Notes under the pieces: generated by a model
Databases searched by the model: none
What the model saw: only the letters and a program-made list of their open reading frames with translations
Told to the model about the DNA's origin: nothing
Program-made: the position numbers and the translations under genes
Assembly: GCF_003012775.1 (NCBI RefSeq)
Contig: NZ_PXYG01000001.1
Coordinates: 124,001-188,000, forward strand
Origin: Zobellella endophytica
GTDB taxonomy: Bacteria > Pseudomonadota > Gammaproteobacteria > Enterobacterales > Aeromonadaceae
Direction: 5' to 3'
DNA: 64,000 nucleotides
Shown: positions 14,350 through 23,424 of the stretch, piece after piece
Layout: each line of letters begins with the position of its first letter
Numbering within the stretch: position 1 is the stretch's first letter

Positions 14350-15561
14350 ATGCAAATGCCCAACACCCTCAGCATCCCCAACGGCGAAAAAGTCCGCGGT
14401 ATGTTCTCCCGCGAGGAGATGCTCTCCCGCCAGCAAAAGCTGCGCCAGTACATGGCCGCCAACGATGTTGATGCGGTGCTGTTCACTTCCTACCACAACA
14501 TCAACTACTTCAGTGATTTTGTGTACTGCCGTTTCGGCCGCGACTACGGCCTGGCGGTCACCCAGGACATCCACACCACCATCACCGCCAATATCGACGG
14601 CGGCCAGCCCTATCGCCGCAACGCCCTGGGCGACAACCTGGTGTATACCGACTGGCAAAAAGACAACTTCTTCCGCGCCGTGCAGCAGCTGATCGGCGGC
14701 GCCCGGCGGGTGGGGGTGGAGTTCGATCACTTCAGCCTGCAAAACCTGGACAAGCTCAAGGCCGCGCTGCCCGAGGCCGAGTTGGTGGACATCGGCGTGC
14801 CCACCATGAAGATGCGCATGATCAAGTCGGCGGAAGAAATCGCCCTTATCAAGCAGGGCGCCCGGGTGGCGGACGTGGGCGGCGCCGCCATTCGCGATGC
14901 CATCGCGGTGGGCGTGCCGGAGTATGAAGTGGCCCTGGCCGGCACCCAGGCCATGGTGCGCGAAATTGCCCGTACCTTCCCCCATGGCGAGCTGATGGAC
15001 ACCTGGGTGTGGTTCCAGTCCGGCATCAATACCGACGGCGCCCACAACCCGGTCACCAGCCGCAAGATAGAGGCCGGCGACATCCTCAGCCTGAACACCT
15101 TCCCGATGATCGGCGGCTACTACACCGCCCTGGAGCGGACCCTGTTCAGCGAATACGCCTCCGACCGCCACCTGGAGTTGTGGGAGATCAACTGCAAGGT
15201 ACACCGCCGCGGCCTGGAGCTGATCAAGGCCGGCAACCGCTGCTGCGACATCGCCGCCGAGCTGAACGAGATCTTCGCCCAGCACGACGTGCTGCAATAC
15301 CGCACCTTCGGCTATGGCCACTCCTTCGGCACCCTCAGCCACTACTACGGCCGCGAGGCGGGGCTGGAGCTGCGGGAAGACATAGACACGGTACTGCAGC
15401 CGGGCATGGTGGTGTCCATGGAGCCGATGATCATGCTGCCCGAAGGGCTGCCCGGCGCCGGCGGCTACCGCGAGCACGACATCCTGGTGATCAGCGAAAG
15501 CGGGGTGGAAAACATCACCCGCTTCCCGTTCGGCCCCGAGTACAACATCATCAAGGGCTGA
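14350..15561 (+). CDS. Creatinase (creatine amidinohydrolase, EC 3.5.3.3)
   Basis: The 403-aa protein has exactly the length of Pseudomonas putida creatinase and closely follows it from MQMP to the end. It has the pita-bread fold of M24 peptidases without metal ligands. The catalytic His232 is present in GINTDGAHNPV, and the C-terminal GYGHSFGTLSHYYGREAGLEL and MVVSMEPMIMLPEGLPGAG blocks (each quoted in part) form the substrate pocket. It cleaves creatine to sarcosine and urea in the cytoplasm. CAAGGAAGGAG lies 9 bases before ATG 14350. A strong terminator follows, so the gene may be a separate transcript from the transporter and creatininase genes behind it. Confidence 0.95.
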   Translation: MQMPNTLSIPNGEKVRGMFSREEMLSRQQKLRQYMAANDVDAVLFTSYHNINYFSDFVYCRFGRDYGLAVTQDIHTTITANIDGGQPYRRNALGDNLVYTDWQKDNFFRAVQQLIGGARRVGVEFDHFSLQNLDKLKAALPEAELVDIGVPTMKMRMIKSAEEIALIKQGARVADVGGAAIRDAIAVGVPEYEVALAGTQAMVREIARTFPHGELMDTWVWFQSGINTDGAHNPVTSRKIEAGDILSLNTFPMIGGYYTALERTLFSEYASDRHLELWEINCKVHRRGLELIKAGNRCCDIAAELNEIFAQHDVLQYRTFGYGHSFGTLSHYYGREAGLELREDIDTVLQPGMVVSMEPMIMLPEGLPGAGGYREHDILVISESGVENITRFPFGPEYNIIKG

Positions 15562-15568
15562 TAACAGG

Positions 15569-15598
15569 GCCCATCCCCGCGCCGGGGATGGGCTTTTT
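15569..15598 (+). terminator. Rho-independent terminator after creatinase
   Basis: An 11-bp stem (GCCCATCCCCG / CGGGGATGGGC) with a 3-base loop is followed by TTTTT. It starts 7 bases after the creatinase stop. Confidence 0.9.
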
Positions 15599-15804
15599 CG
15601 TTTTAATCGCTGCACCCCAAGGGTCGGGCCCCGGCAGCCCGATGCAGCAATAAGGAGCAGTGATTGACTACGCCGCCTGCAGCGCAATGGAGAGCGTGGC
15701 AGCTTGAAAATGGGAGGTACCAACGGGTTACCCAAGGGGCTTGTCTGGTATCTTGTGGTTAATGAGAACAGCTTGTTTCGAGCAGTTCTAAGGAGTTGGA
15801 CGTC

Positions 15805-17412
15805 ATGGTTCTCAATAATGGCCCATTGAAGGGCATTAACCCCTATATCATGTTTATTTCCCTGCTGATCACGGTGGGGCTGATCGGCTTTGCGCTCATC
15901 TATCCGGGTGAGTCCGCCGGCCTGGTCGATACCGTCAGAACGGTGATCACCCTGTCCGCCAACGCCTGGTACGTGCTGCTGGCGGCCCTGTTCCTGGTGT
16001 TCTGCATTTGGATCGCCTGCAGCAAGTACGGAAAAATCCGGCTGGGGCGGGACGATGAAAAGCCGGAGTTCGGCTATTTTGCCTGGTTCGCCATGGTTTA
16101 TGCCGCGGGCCAGGGCATCGGCATCATCTTCTGGTCCATCGCCGAGCCCATGTTCCATTTTTCCGGCGGCTCGCCCTTTTCTCCCGCCACCGGCAACCAG
16201 GAAGCCGCCGCCTCGGCCATGGCCATCTCTTTCTTCCACTGGGGGCTGAACGCCTGGGCCATTTATTGCGTGGTGGGGCTGTCGCTGGCCTTTATCTGCT
16301 ACCGGCTGAACAAGCCGCTCAGCATTCGCTATACCCTCTACCCCCTGTTCGGCGACAAGGTCACCGGCCGCTGGGGCGTGCTGATCGACGTGATTGCCGT
16401 GTTCGCCACCCTGTTCGGCATCGCCACCTCCCTCGGCATGGGCGCGCAGCAAATCAACGCCGGCCTGTCGGAAATCTGGGGCATTCCGCAAAGCCCGGGC
16501 GTGCAGCTGGTGCTGATTGTGGTGATCACCCTCTGCGCCCTCATCTCCGTGCTCACCGGGCTGAAGAAGGGGGTCAAGTACCTGTCCATCGGCAACATGT
16601 GGCTCACGGTGCTGCTGCTGGTGTTTTTCTTCGCCTTCGGGCCCACGCTGTACATCCTTAAAACCTTCTTCGCCGGCACCTTCGACTACCTGACCCAGCT
16701 GCTCAGGTTCAACTTCTATATCGAAACGCCCCCCCATGCGGTAACCGATGCCGAGGCCAGCTGGAAAGGCATGTGGCAGGGCTGGTGGACCGTGTTCTAC
16801 TGGGGCTGGTGGATGTCCTGGGCGCCCTTCGTGGGGGTGTTTGTGGCGCGGGTGTCCCGCGGCCGCACCATCCGGGAATTTATCTGGGGCGTGGTCGGGG
16901 TGTCTTCGCTGCTGTCCTTCGTCTGGCTGGCGGCCTACGGCGGCACTGCGCTCTACCTGGATCTGTTCGAGAATGCCGGTATCGCCGCCGTGGTAAACAG
17001 CGACGTGGCCAAGGCGCTCTACGCCACCTTCCAGGGCATGGATCTGGGCGGCCTGTCCACCCTGGCGATGATCGTCGGCACTATCATGGTGGCCACCTAT
17101 TTCATCACCTCGTCCGACTCCGGCACCCTGGTGCTCACCACCATCATGAGCGAAGGGGACGAACATCCGCTCAGCCGGCACCGGGTGATCTGGGGCGTCA
17201 TGCAGGGCGTGGTGGCGGCGGTGCTGCTGTTTGTGGGCGGCGAGGCGGCGCTGAGTTCGCTGCAAACCGCCTCCATCGCCGCGGCCCTGCCGTTTTCCCT
17301 GATCATGCTGCTGATGTGCGCCGCCCTCTATAAGGGGGTCAGGGCCGAACACAAGAAAATAAGCGACGCCAGCCTGTATGGCGCGGCCATAGTTAACTCC
17401 AAAGAGGTATGA
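15805..17412 (+). CDS. BCCT-family transporter, probable creatine or related betaine-like amidine carrier
   Basis: The 535-aa inner-membrane protein has 12 predicted helices and BCCT hallmarks: GQGIGIIFWSIAEPMFHF in TM3-4, the tryptophan-rich WWMSWAPFVGVFVARVSRG stretch and the TSSDSGTLVL segment. BCCT carriers move betaine, choline or carnitine with Na+ or H+. The position between creatinase and creatininase suggests creatine or creatinine as substrate, an inference from context. AAGGAG at 15790-15795 fixes the start at ATG 15805 rather than the TTG at 15796. The stop is 4 bases before the next start, so the two genes are one transcript. Confidence 0.88.
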   Translation: MVLNNGPLKGINPYIMFISLLITVGLIGFALIYPGESAGLVDTVRTVITLSANAWYVLLAALFLVFCIWIACSKYGKIRLGRDDEKPEFGYFAWFAMVYAAGQGIGIIFWSIAEPMFHFSGGSPFSPATGNQEAAASAMAISFFHWGLNAWAIYCVVGLSLAFICYRLNKPLSIRYTLYPLFGDKVTGRWGVLIDVIAVFATLFGIATSLGMGAQQINAGLSEIWGIPQSPGVQLVLIVVITLCALISVLTGLKKGVKYLSIGNMWLTVLLLVFFFAFGPTLYILKTFFAGTFDYLTQLLRFNFYIETPPHAVTDAEASWKGMWQGWWTVFYWGWWMSWAPFVGVFVARVSRGRTIREFIWGVVGVSSLLSFVWLAAYGGTALYLDLFENAGIAAVVNSDVAKALYATFQGMDLGGLSTLAMIVGTIMVATYFITSSDSGTLVLTTIMSEGDEHPLSRHRVIWGVMQGVVAAVLLFVGGEAALSSLQTASIAAALPFSLIMLLMCAALYKGVRAEHKKISDASLYGAAIVNSKEV

Positions 17413-17416
17413 AGTC

Positions 17417-18181
17417 ATGGTTAACCTGGAATTGATGGACTGGCAAACCTACGCCGCCAGGGTCAAGGATGGCAATGCGGTCATCATGCTGCCGATAGGC
17501 GCCATCGAGCAGCACGGCCCCCATATGTCGATGAACCCGGACGTGCTGATCCCCAAGGCCATTTCCGAAGGGGTGGCCGGCAAGTCGAGTGCCATCCTGG
17601 TGGCGCCGCCCATCTCCTACGGCTACAAGTCGCAGGTCAAGTCCGGCGGCGGCAACTTCTTTCCCGGCACCACCTGCATCAACGGCAAAACCCTGATCGA
17701 CGTGGTCAAGGACGTGCTGGTGGCCTATGCCCGCCACGGCAACCGCAAGTTCGTGTTGGTGAACGGCCATTTCGAAAACTCCATGTTCCTGGTGGAGGGC
17801 ATCGATCTGGCCCTGGAGCACCTGCGCCACGAGGGCATCCAGGCCCAGGTGATGCTGCTGTCCTACTGGGACTACGTCACCCAGGACACCATTGAAACCG
17901 TGTTCCCCGACGGCTTTACCGGCTGGGACGTGGAGCACGGCGGCGTGCTGGAAACCTCGCTCATGCTCCACCTGCACCCGGAGTGCGTGAACATGGAGAA
18001 GGTGGTGCACCACCATCCGGCCACCTTTCCGCCCTACGACATCTTCCCGCCGGAGCCGAGCTGGGTGCCGTCTTCCGGCACCCTGTCGTCGGCCAAAAAC
18101 GCCAGCGAGGAATACGGCCGGCTGCTGTTCAACGTCTGCGTCGAGGGCATTTTCGGATCGGTGTCGGAACGTTTTATCTGA
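17417..18181 (+). CDS. crnA: Creatininase (creatinine amidohydrolase, EC 3.5.2.10)
   Basis: This 254-aa member of the creatininase family keeps the metal ligands of the Pseudomonas enzyme: [16 protein letters not shown] supplies E31, H33 and D42, and VNGHFENSM supplies H118 and E120. It interconverts creatinine and creatine, feeding creatinase. [16 protein letters not shown] and [10 protein letters not shown] are also retained, which separates it from the related mycofactocin and FAPy-amide hydrolases. It starts 4 bases after the BCCT gene. Confidence 0.93.
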   Translation: MVNLELMDWQTYAARVKDGNAVIMLPIGAIEQHGPHMSMNPDVLIPKAISEGVAGKSSAILVAPPISYGYKSQVKSGGGNFFPGTTCINGKTLIDVVKDVLVAYARHGNRKFVLVNGHFENSMFLVEGIDLALEHLRHEGIQAQVMLLSYWDYVTQDTIETVFPDGFTGWDVEHGGVLETSLMLHLHPECVNMEKVVHHHPATFPPYDIFPPEPSWVPSSGTLSSAKNASEEYGRLLFNVCVEGIFGSVSERFI

Positions 18182-18258
18182 GCATAAAACGCCCATCGGG
18201 TAACCCATGGCAGGCCACCGCGGGTGGCCTGCCCCATGTGATGTACGGGGGGCTGCGC

Positions 18259-19656
18259 ATGCATGCCGCTATTAGCGAGATAAAAAAAGGCCGCCACCGG
18301 CCGGGCGACACCCTGGTGGTGAAGGGTTGGGTAAGAACACGGCGGGATTCCAAGTCCGGGCTGTCCTTTATCAATTTGTACGACGGCTCCTGTTTCGACA
18401 GCCTGCAGGTGGTGGCGCCCGAGCGCCTGGGCAACTACCGGGCCGAGGTCACCCGGCTCACCACCGGCTGCGCCCTGGTGGTAAAGGGGCAACTGGTGGC
18501 GTCGGTGGGACAGCAGCAGGCGCTGGAGCTGCTGGCCGAGGAGGTGACGGTGGTCGGCTGGGTCGACGACCCCGAGAGCTACCCCATGGCACCCAAGCGC
18601 CACAGCATCGAATATTTGCGCGAGCACGCCCACCTGCGGCCGCGCACCAACGTGATCGGCAGCGTGGCCCGGATAAGAAACTGCATCTCCCAGGCCATTC
18701 ACCGCTTTTTTGATCAGCAGGGCTTCCTCTGGGTGGCTTCGCCCATCATCACCGCCTCCGACTGCGAAGGGGCGGGGCAGATGTTCCGGGTGTCCACCCT
18801 CGATCTGCAGGAGCTGCCGCGGGATGAGCAGGGCCGGGTCGACTTTGGTCAGGACTTTTTCGGCAAGGAGACCTTCCTCACCGTGTCCGGCCAGCTCAAC
18901 GCCGAGGCCTACGCCTGCGCCCTGAGCAAGGTGTATACCTTCGGGCCCACCTTCAGGGCCGAAAACTCCAACACCAGCCGCCACCTGGCCGAGTTCTGGA
19001 TGGTGGAGCCGGAAGTGGCCTTTTCGGATCTGGACGACAGCGCCCAACTGGCCGAGGCGCTGCTCAAGGCGATTTGCCGGGCGGTGCTGGCCGAGAGCGT
19101 CGACGATCTGCGCTTTCTCTCCGGCTATGTGGGCGAGGATCTGCTGGCCCGGCTGGATCAGCTGGCCGGCATGGACTTTGTGCATATCAACTACACGGAG
19201 GCGGTGGCCATTCTGGCGCAGGCGCCGCGCGAGTTCGAGTTTCCGGTGTATTGGGGGGCGGACCTGTCTTCCGAGCATGAGCGCTACCTCACCGAGGAGC
19301 ACTTCAAGAGCCCGGTGGTGGTCAAAAACTACCCCAAGGACATCAAGTCCTTCTATATGAAGGTCAACGACGACGGCACCACCGTGGCCGCCATGGACGT
19401 GCTGGCGCCGGGCATCGGCGAGATCATCGGCGGCTCCCAGCGCGAGCACCGGCTGGAGGTGCTGGATGCGCGAATGGCGGAGCTGGGCATGAAGCCCGAG
19501 GATTACGAATGGTACCGCCAGCTCCGGCGCTACGGCACCGTACCCCACGCCGGCTTTGGCCTGGGCCTGGAGCGGATGGTGGCCTACGTCACCGGCCTGG
19601 GCAACGTCCGCGACGCCATCCCCTTCCCAAGAACCCCGCGCAACGCCAGTTTCTAA
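18259..19656 (+). CDS. asnS: Asparaginyl-tRNA synthetase
   Basis: The 465-aa protein aligns along its whole length with E. coli AsnS (466 aa). It has the N-terminal OB fold ([17 protein letters not shown]), class II motif 2 region ([21 protein letters not shown], quoted in part) and motif 3 ([15 protein letters not shown]), ending in PRTPRNASF. It charges tRNA-Asn. ATG 18259 is chosen over ATG 18241 because GGGGGG lies 8 bases upstream and the length then fits the family. It starts 78 bases after creatininase in the same direction, an unexpected place for a housekeeping gene; it may be a second copy. Confidence 0.95.
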   Translation: MHAAISEIKKGRHRPGDTLVVKGWVRTRRDSKSGLSFINLYDGSCFDSLQVVAPERLGNYRAEVTRLTTGCALVVKGQLVASVGQQQALELLAEEVTVVGWVDDPESYPMAPKRHSIEYLREHAHLRPRTNVIGSVARIRNCISQAIHRFFDQQGFLWVASPIITASDCEGAGQMFRVSTLDLQELPRDEQGRVDFGQDFFGKETFLTVSGQLNAEAYACALSKVYTFGPTFRAENSNTSRHLAEFWMVEPEVAFSDLDDSAQLAEALLKAICRAVLAESVDDLRFLSGYVGEDLLARLDQLAGMDFVHINYTEAVAILAQAPREFEFPVYWGADLSSEHERYLTEEHFKSPVVVKNYPKDIKSFYMKVNDDGTTVAAMDVLAPGIGEIIGGSQREHRLEVLDARMAELGMKPEDYEWYRQLRRYGTVPHAGFGLGLERMVAYVTGLGNVRDAIPFPRTPRNASF

Positions 19657-19781
19657 CGCCAGGCGTCGGCCCCCGCCGGCGCCTCCCGCCTGTTATTTCG
19701 TCACTCCCGTGTTTCCTCCGTCACTCCTGCCAAGGCGGGCGTCCAGCCGTGTCTGCAAGCACACTCCGATCAGTAACAACT

Positions 19782-19868
19782 CATTAACATTTCAAATGAT
19801 CTGATTTGAAGTATTCATTTCTGTTATGCCCGGCGGGGCCCTAGCATCGAAGGCGTACGCTAAACCGG
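19782..19868 (+). promoter_or_regulatory. Duplicated 87-bp promoter module, copy 2 (upstream of symporter unit), sigma-54-like
   Basis: Copy 2 of the module at 14217-14303, the same length with about 20 scattered differences. The TTTGAAGTATTCATTTC block is identical. The promoter-like element reads CGGCGGGGCCCTAGCA (19831-19846) with GG and GC again 12 bases apart. The stretch 19657-19781 before it holds only short REP-like sequence (GTCACTCCTGCCAAGGCGG). Confidence 0.6.
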
Positions 19869-20005
19869 GAATTTACCTATCCGGTTATGCAAGGGCGGTA
19901 GAAGGAGTGGTTACCGCCTGCCTACTTCTGGTGAGGCCGGCCAGGCCGGTGGAATCAGGGAACTTAAACCAGCCTCGGCAGAGGCTGCTCGAAGAGGTAG
20001 AAAAC

Positions 20006-20125
20006 ATGTTGATGCAATCCTGGACCATGGAATGGTTTGCCTATCTTAACGCCATCATCCTCGCCTGGGCCGTGCTGGCCTACGGCTACCGGCAGTATGT
20101 GCGCAAAGACCACCGCCGTGGCTGA
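20006..20125 (+). CDS. 39-aa single-span membrane protein, symporter small accessory protein type
   Basis: The frame MLMQSWTMEWFAYLNAII... to KDHRRG encodes one membrane helix (about 10-29) with a basic tail. GAAGAGG lies about 10 bases before ATG 20006. The same frame is open to 19826, but that upstream part overlaps the promoter module and leader, so the short form is preferred. The gene ends 35 bases before a sodium:solute symporter gene. Small one-helix proteins encoded directly upstream of SSS symporters are a recurring arrangement and are thought to stabilise or assist the carrier. Confidence 0.7.
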   Translation: MLMQSWTMEWFAYLNAIILAWAVLAYGYRQYVRKDHRRG

Positions 20126-20160
20126 ACGGCCGGGCCAACACACGTTAAAGGGAACTTGAG

Positions 20161-21621
20161 ATGGAAAATTACCAGTGGTTGAACTGGGCCCTGCTATTGG
20201 GCTCGTTCGGAATATTGATCTTTATCGGCTATCTCTCCAGCCGGGTGGTGAAAGACAGCGACGAAACCGGCTTTCTGGTGGCCGGGCGCAGCCTGGGGCC
20301 CTTTGTGGGCGCCGGCACCATAGTGGCCACCGGCTTCAGCGGCTGGGGCTTTATGGGCTCGCCGGGGGTGGCTTACGAGTTCGGCTCCATCGAGGTGCTG
20401 GGCAACTTCTTCTTCGCCCCGGCCATGGTGATTGCCGTGCTCTACTTCGCCGGTTTTCTGCGCCGCCGGGCCGACGAGCTGGGCAGTTGCACCATTCCCG
20501 AATACGTGGCCCAGCTGCACGGCGGCGGCGCCCTGCTGGAACGCTGGGTCAAGGGGGTGGCGGCGGCCATTACCATAGTGCTGCTGCTGGTGTTCCTCAC
20601 CAGCCAGATCAAGGCGGTGGGGCTCTTGGGCGCTTCCTGGCTCGGCATAGGCTTAAGCGAGAGCGCGCTGCTGATGATCTCGGTGATCATCCTCTACACC
20701 ATGCTCGGCGGCCTGGCCGCGGTGGCCTGGACCGACACCCTGATGGTGGCGGGCATGGGCATCGGCGCCCTGGTGATGATGGTGCAGGTGTTCACCGACG
20801 TCAGCCCCATGGAAATGGTGGAGCGGCTCAACGCCATCGATCCCCAGTTGCTCAACCCCACCACCTCGGCGCCCTACGGCGAGAGCCGGGGCTCGGTGTT
20901 CCTGGTGCTGCCCTATGCCTTTTTGTTCACCGCCGTGCTGCCCTATATGGCGGTGCGTTTCCTGGCCTTCAAACCCACGGTGAAAATGCACCAGGTGGCC
21001 ATTTGGGTGGCGCCCATGGGCTGCCTGCTCAGCCTGGTGCCCATCGTCGGCCTGTATGTGCGGGTGGCGCACCCGGAGCTGGCCGAGCCGGATCAGGCCA
21101 TGCCGGTGTATTTGGCCAACTTCCTGCACCCGGCCCTGGCGGGGGTGATCACCCTGTTCATCCTGTTCGCCATGAAGTCCACCGCCAACTCGCTGCTGCA
21201 CACCGTGTCCAGCGCCGTCTCCCACGATCTGCGCACCGCCCTGTTCCCGCACAGCCGGGCCTCGGGCGCCCGCATTTTGTGGATCAACCGCATCTGGGTG
21301 GCCATTCTCGGTTTTGTCGGCTTCCTGATGATGCTGTACGCGCCGCCCTTTATGCTGTCCTGGCTCGGCATCCTGGGCTCCGGCACCTTGCTGGCGGTGA
21401 TGATTGGCCCGGTGTTCATCTCCGCCTTCTGGCAGGGCAACGGCTACGGCGCCCTGGCCGCCATGTTCACCGGTCTGGTCACCAGCGGCGGCTTCCTGCT
21501 GTTCACCAAGGTCGGCTGGGTGGAAGGCCCGCTCTACGGCTGCCTGGCCTCCGGCCTCACCTATGTGCTGGTGAGCAAACTCACCTCGGGCCAGCGCACA
21601 CCGCGCCGCGCCACCGCCTGA
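20161..21621 (+). CDS. Sodium:solute symporter (SSS) family protein
   Basis: The 486-aa inner-membrane protein has 13 likely helices and SSS-family features: GFLVAGRSLGPFVGAGTIVATGFSGWGF near the N-terminus (quoted in parts), PEYVAQLHG and the helix-8 region KSTANSLLHTVSSAVSHDL with serines at the Na+ site. It imports a small organic solute with Na+. Shared promoter module and position make creatinine, creatine, sarcosine or urea-related compounds plausible substrates, but this is inference. AAAGGGA precedes the start by about 8 bases and a terminator follows the stop. Confidence 0.88.
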   Translation: MENYQWLNWALLLGSFGILIFIGYLSSRVVKDSDETGFLVAGRSLGPFVGAGTIVATGFSGWGFMGSPGVAYEFGSIEVLGNFFFAPAMVIAVLYFAGFLRRRADELGSCTIPEYVAQLHGGGALLERWVKGVAAAITIVLLLVFLTSQIKAVGLLGASWLGIGLSESALLMISVIILYTMLGGLAAVAWTDTLMVAGMGIGALVMMVQVFTDVSPMEMVERLNAIDPQLLNPTTSAPYGESRGSVFLVLPYAFLFTAVLPYMAVRFLAFKPTVKMHQVAIWVAPMGCLLSLVPIVGLYVRVAHPELAEPDQAMPVYLANFLHPALAGVITLFILFAMKSTANSLLHTVSSAVSHDLRTALFPHSRASGARILWINRIWVAILGFVGFLMMLYAPPFMLSWLGILGSGTLLAVMIGPVFISAFWQGNGYGALAAMFTGLVTSGGFLLFTKVGWVEGPLYGCLASGLTYVLVSKLTSGQRTPRRATA

Positions 21622-21643
21622 ACAGGGAAGGGGGAGTCAATTT

Positions 21644-21666
21644 GGGCGCCGCAAGGCGCCCTTTTT
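21644..21666 (+). terminator. Rho-independent terminator after SSS symporter
   Basis: GGGCGCC and GGCGCCC pair around a GCAA loop and are followed by TTTTT. Confidence 0.9.
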
Positions 21667-21699
21667 CATGTTCAAGCGTGGGAGTTATTCGCGAGGGCG

Positions 21700-21940
21700 G
21701 GATGGTCCATTGAAATGGACCCGACGGTACACCCGGCATCCACCGTAGGGCCGAATTTATTCGACCGAACACGGCGTCGGTGGCGGGATGGTCCATTGAA
21801 ATGGACCCGACGGTACACCCGGCATCCACCGTAGGGTCGAATTTATTCGACCGAACACGGCGTCGGTGGCGGGATGGTCCATTGAAATGGACCCGACGGT
21901 ACACCCGGCATTCATGTAGGGCCGAATTTATTCGACCGGG
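21700..21940. repeat. Tandem array of an 86-bp compound palindromic repeat (about 2.8 copies)
   Basis: Three units spaced exactly 86 bp apart (GGTCC at 21704, 21790 and 21876) each contain the palindrome GGTCCATTGAAATGGACC and the palindrome GTCGAATTTATTCGAC or its GCC variant. The last unit is truncated on its right. It lies between convergent genes. Solitary copies of the same two palindromes occur at 31160, 40592 and 42996. Confidence 0.9.
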
Positions 21941-21952
21941 TTGGCTGCACCG

Positions 21953-23359
21953 TTACAACGAAAGCCCGATCATCAGGTAGATCATGGCCGACAGCAAGGC
22001 GACCACCAGGGCATAGGGGATCTGGGTCTTGATATGATCGATATGGTCCGAGGCCGCGCCCGTCGATGCCAGTATGGAGGTGTCGGAGAGGGGGGAGCAG
22101 TGGTCGCCAAACACGCCGCCGCCCGCCACCGCCGCCACGGTGGCGTAGATGAGGGGGGTTATTTCATTGGCGCTGAAGCTGAAGGCCAGGGGGGCGGCCA
22201 GGGGCATCATAATGGCGAAGGTGCCCCAGGAAGTGCCGGTCGAGAAGGCGATAATGGCGGCAATCAAAAAGGTCAGCATCGGCAGCAGGGCCGGGGTCAG
22301 CCAGGACTGGGTGGCTTCTATAATGAATTTCGCCGTGCCCATGTCCTTGGACAGCTGGTTCAGGGCATAGGAGAACGCCAGGATGATAATGGCCGGCATT
22401 ACGCCTTTCATGCCCGAGGTGGCTGTTTTCATAATATCGTTGAACGGAATGCCCTGGAATCTCATGACGATGCCGGACACCACGGCGGCACACAGAAAGG
22501 CTTCCATGGTTTTTGCCGAGCCCATGCCGATAAAGGTGCCCACCGCCACGCCGATAACGATAAAGACCGGCAGGAAAAAGTTCAGCAGCAGCCCGGTGCC
22601 GGCGCTTTCATGGGGCTTGATGTCGGTCAGCTCTTCTCCCATCAGCGGATCGGCGCCGTCCCGCAGTACCTTTCCCTGCTCCTGGGCCCTTTTTTCCGCG
22701 GCGCGCATGGGGCCGAAGTCCGGAACAATCTTGAGGATGACCAGCCCGACCATGGCCACGGCCAGCAAGGCATAGGTATTGAACGGAATGGAGTGCACAA
22801 AAACGCTCATCGCCTGCTCGGCATTTTCAATGGGGCCGATGCCGATCAGCAGCCCGGCAATAAACACCGCCCAGCCGGTAATGGGCACCAGCACGCTCAC
22901 CGGGGCGGAGGTCGAGTCGGCAATATAGGCCAGCTTTTCGCGCGACACCCGGAATTTATCGGTTAACCCCCGAATGGTGGAGCCGACGAACAGCGGGCTG
23001 AAGTAGTCGCTGAAGAACACGAACATGCCCATAAACCAGCCGACCAGCTGCACTTTTACCCGGGTCAGGGCTTTCTTTTCTACCCAGAGGGTAAAGTTGC
23101 GTATCGCCCCTGTGCGCTGGAAGAAGGCGATGACCACGCCGATAAACAGCTCCAGCAGCAGTATCCAGGAGAAGCTGGTGGTGCCCAGCGAGTTTTTCAG
23201 CAGGGTAGGGAAGCCCAACAGGCCGCTGCCCATGGCCAATACCCCCACAAAGCAGGCCACCGCCAGGGAGAAAACCGTATTCCGGGTAATAAAGGCCAAA
23301 ATGATGGCGATGGTTGCCGGCAGTATCGAAATGGCTCCCAGGTGTTCCATGTTGTCCAT
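21953..23359 (-). CDS. NhaC-family Na+/H+ antiporter-like carrier
   Basis: The 468-aa polytopic membrane protein has NhaC-family signatures: FFSDYFSPLFVGSTIRGL, ADSTSAPVSVLVPITGW and the closing GTSWGTFAIMMPLA / GGGVFGDHCSPLSDTSILAS pair (shown in part). AAGGA lies 9 bases before ATG 23359. It is the last gene of a minus-strand unit after an IclR regulator and a PuuB-like oxidoreductase, 65 bases downstream of the latter. NhaC relatives inside catabolic operons often carry organic substrates, so amine or amino-acid uptake is as likely as pH homeostasis. Confidence 0.85.
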   Translation of the reverse strand: MDNMEHLGAISILPATIAIILAFITRNTVFSLAVACFVGVLAMGSGLLGFPTLLKNSLGTTSFSWILLLELFIGVVIAFFQRTGAIRNFTLWVEKKALTRVKVQLVGWFMGMFVFFSDYFSPLFVGSTIRGLTDKFRVSREKLAYIADSTSAPVSVLVPITGWAVFIAGLLIGIGPIENAEQAMSVFVHSIPFNTYALLAVAMVGLVILKIVPDFGPMRAAEKRAQEQGKVLRDGADPLMGEELTDIKPHESAGTGLLLNFFLPVFIVIGVAVGTFIGMGSAKTMEAFLCAAVVSGIVMRFQGIPFNDIMKTATSGMKGVMPAIIILAFSYALNQLSKDMGTAKFIIEATQSWLTPALLPMLTFLIAAIIAFSTGTSWGTFAIMMPLAAPLAFSFSANEITPLIYATVAAVAGGGVFGDHCSPLSDTSILASTGAASDHIDHIKTQIPYALVVALLSAMIYLMIGLSL

Positions 23360-23424
23360 AGCAAAGTATCCTTGTTTATCCTGTGAAAAGGTCCTGGAGT
23401 CGGTTTACGATCGTAAACCGGCTC

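Noticed and set aside
14329-17418. 1029-aa open frame antisense to creatinase and BCCT
   Set aside because: Shadow of GC-biased third positions across two real genes and their intergenic gap; no domain is recognisable.
21700-21940. Possible CRISPR array
   Set aside because: The 86-bp units are repeated along their whole length with no unique spacers, and no cas genes are present.
21941-22966. 341-aa plus-strand ORF opposite the NhaC gene
   Set aside because: His/Gly/Gln-rich antisense translation of a conserved membrane-protein gene.
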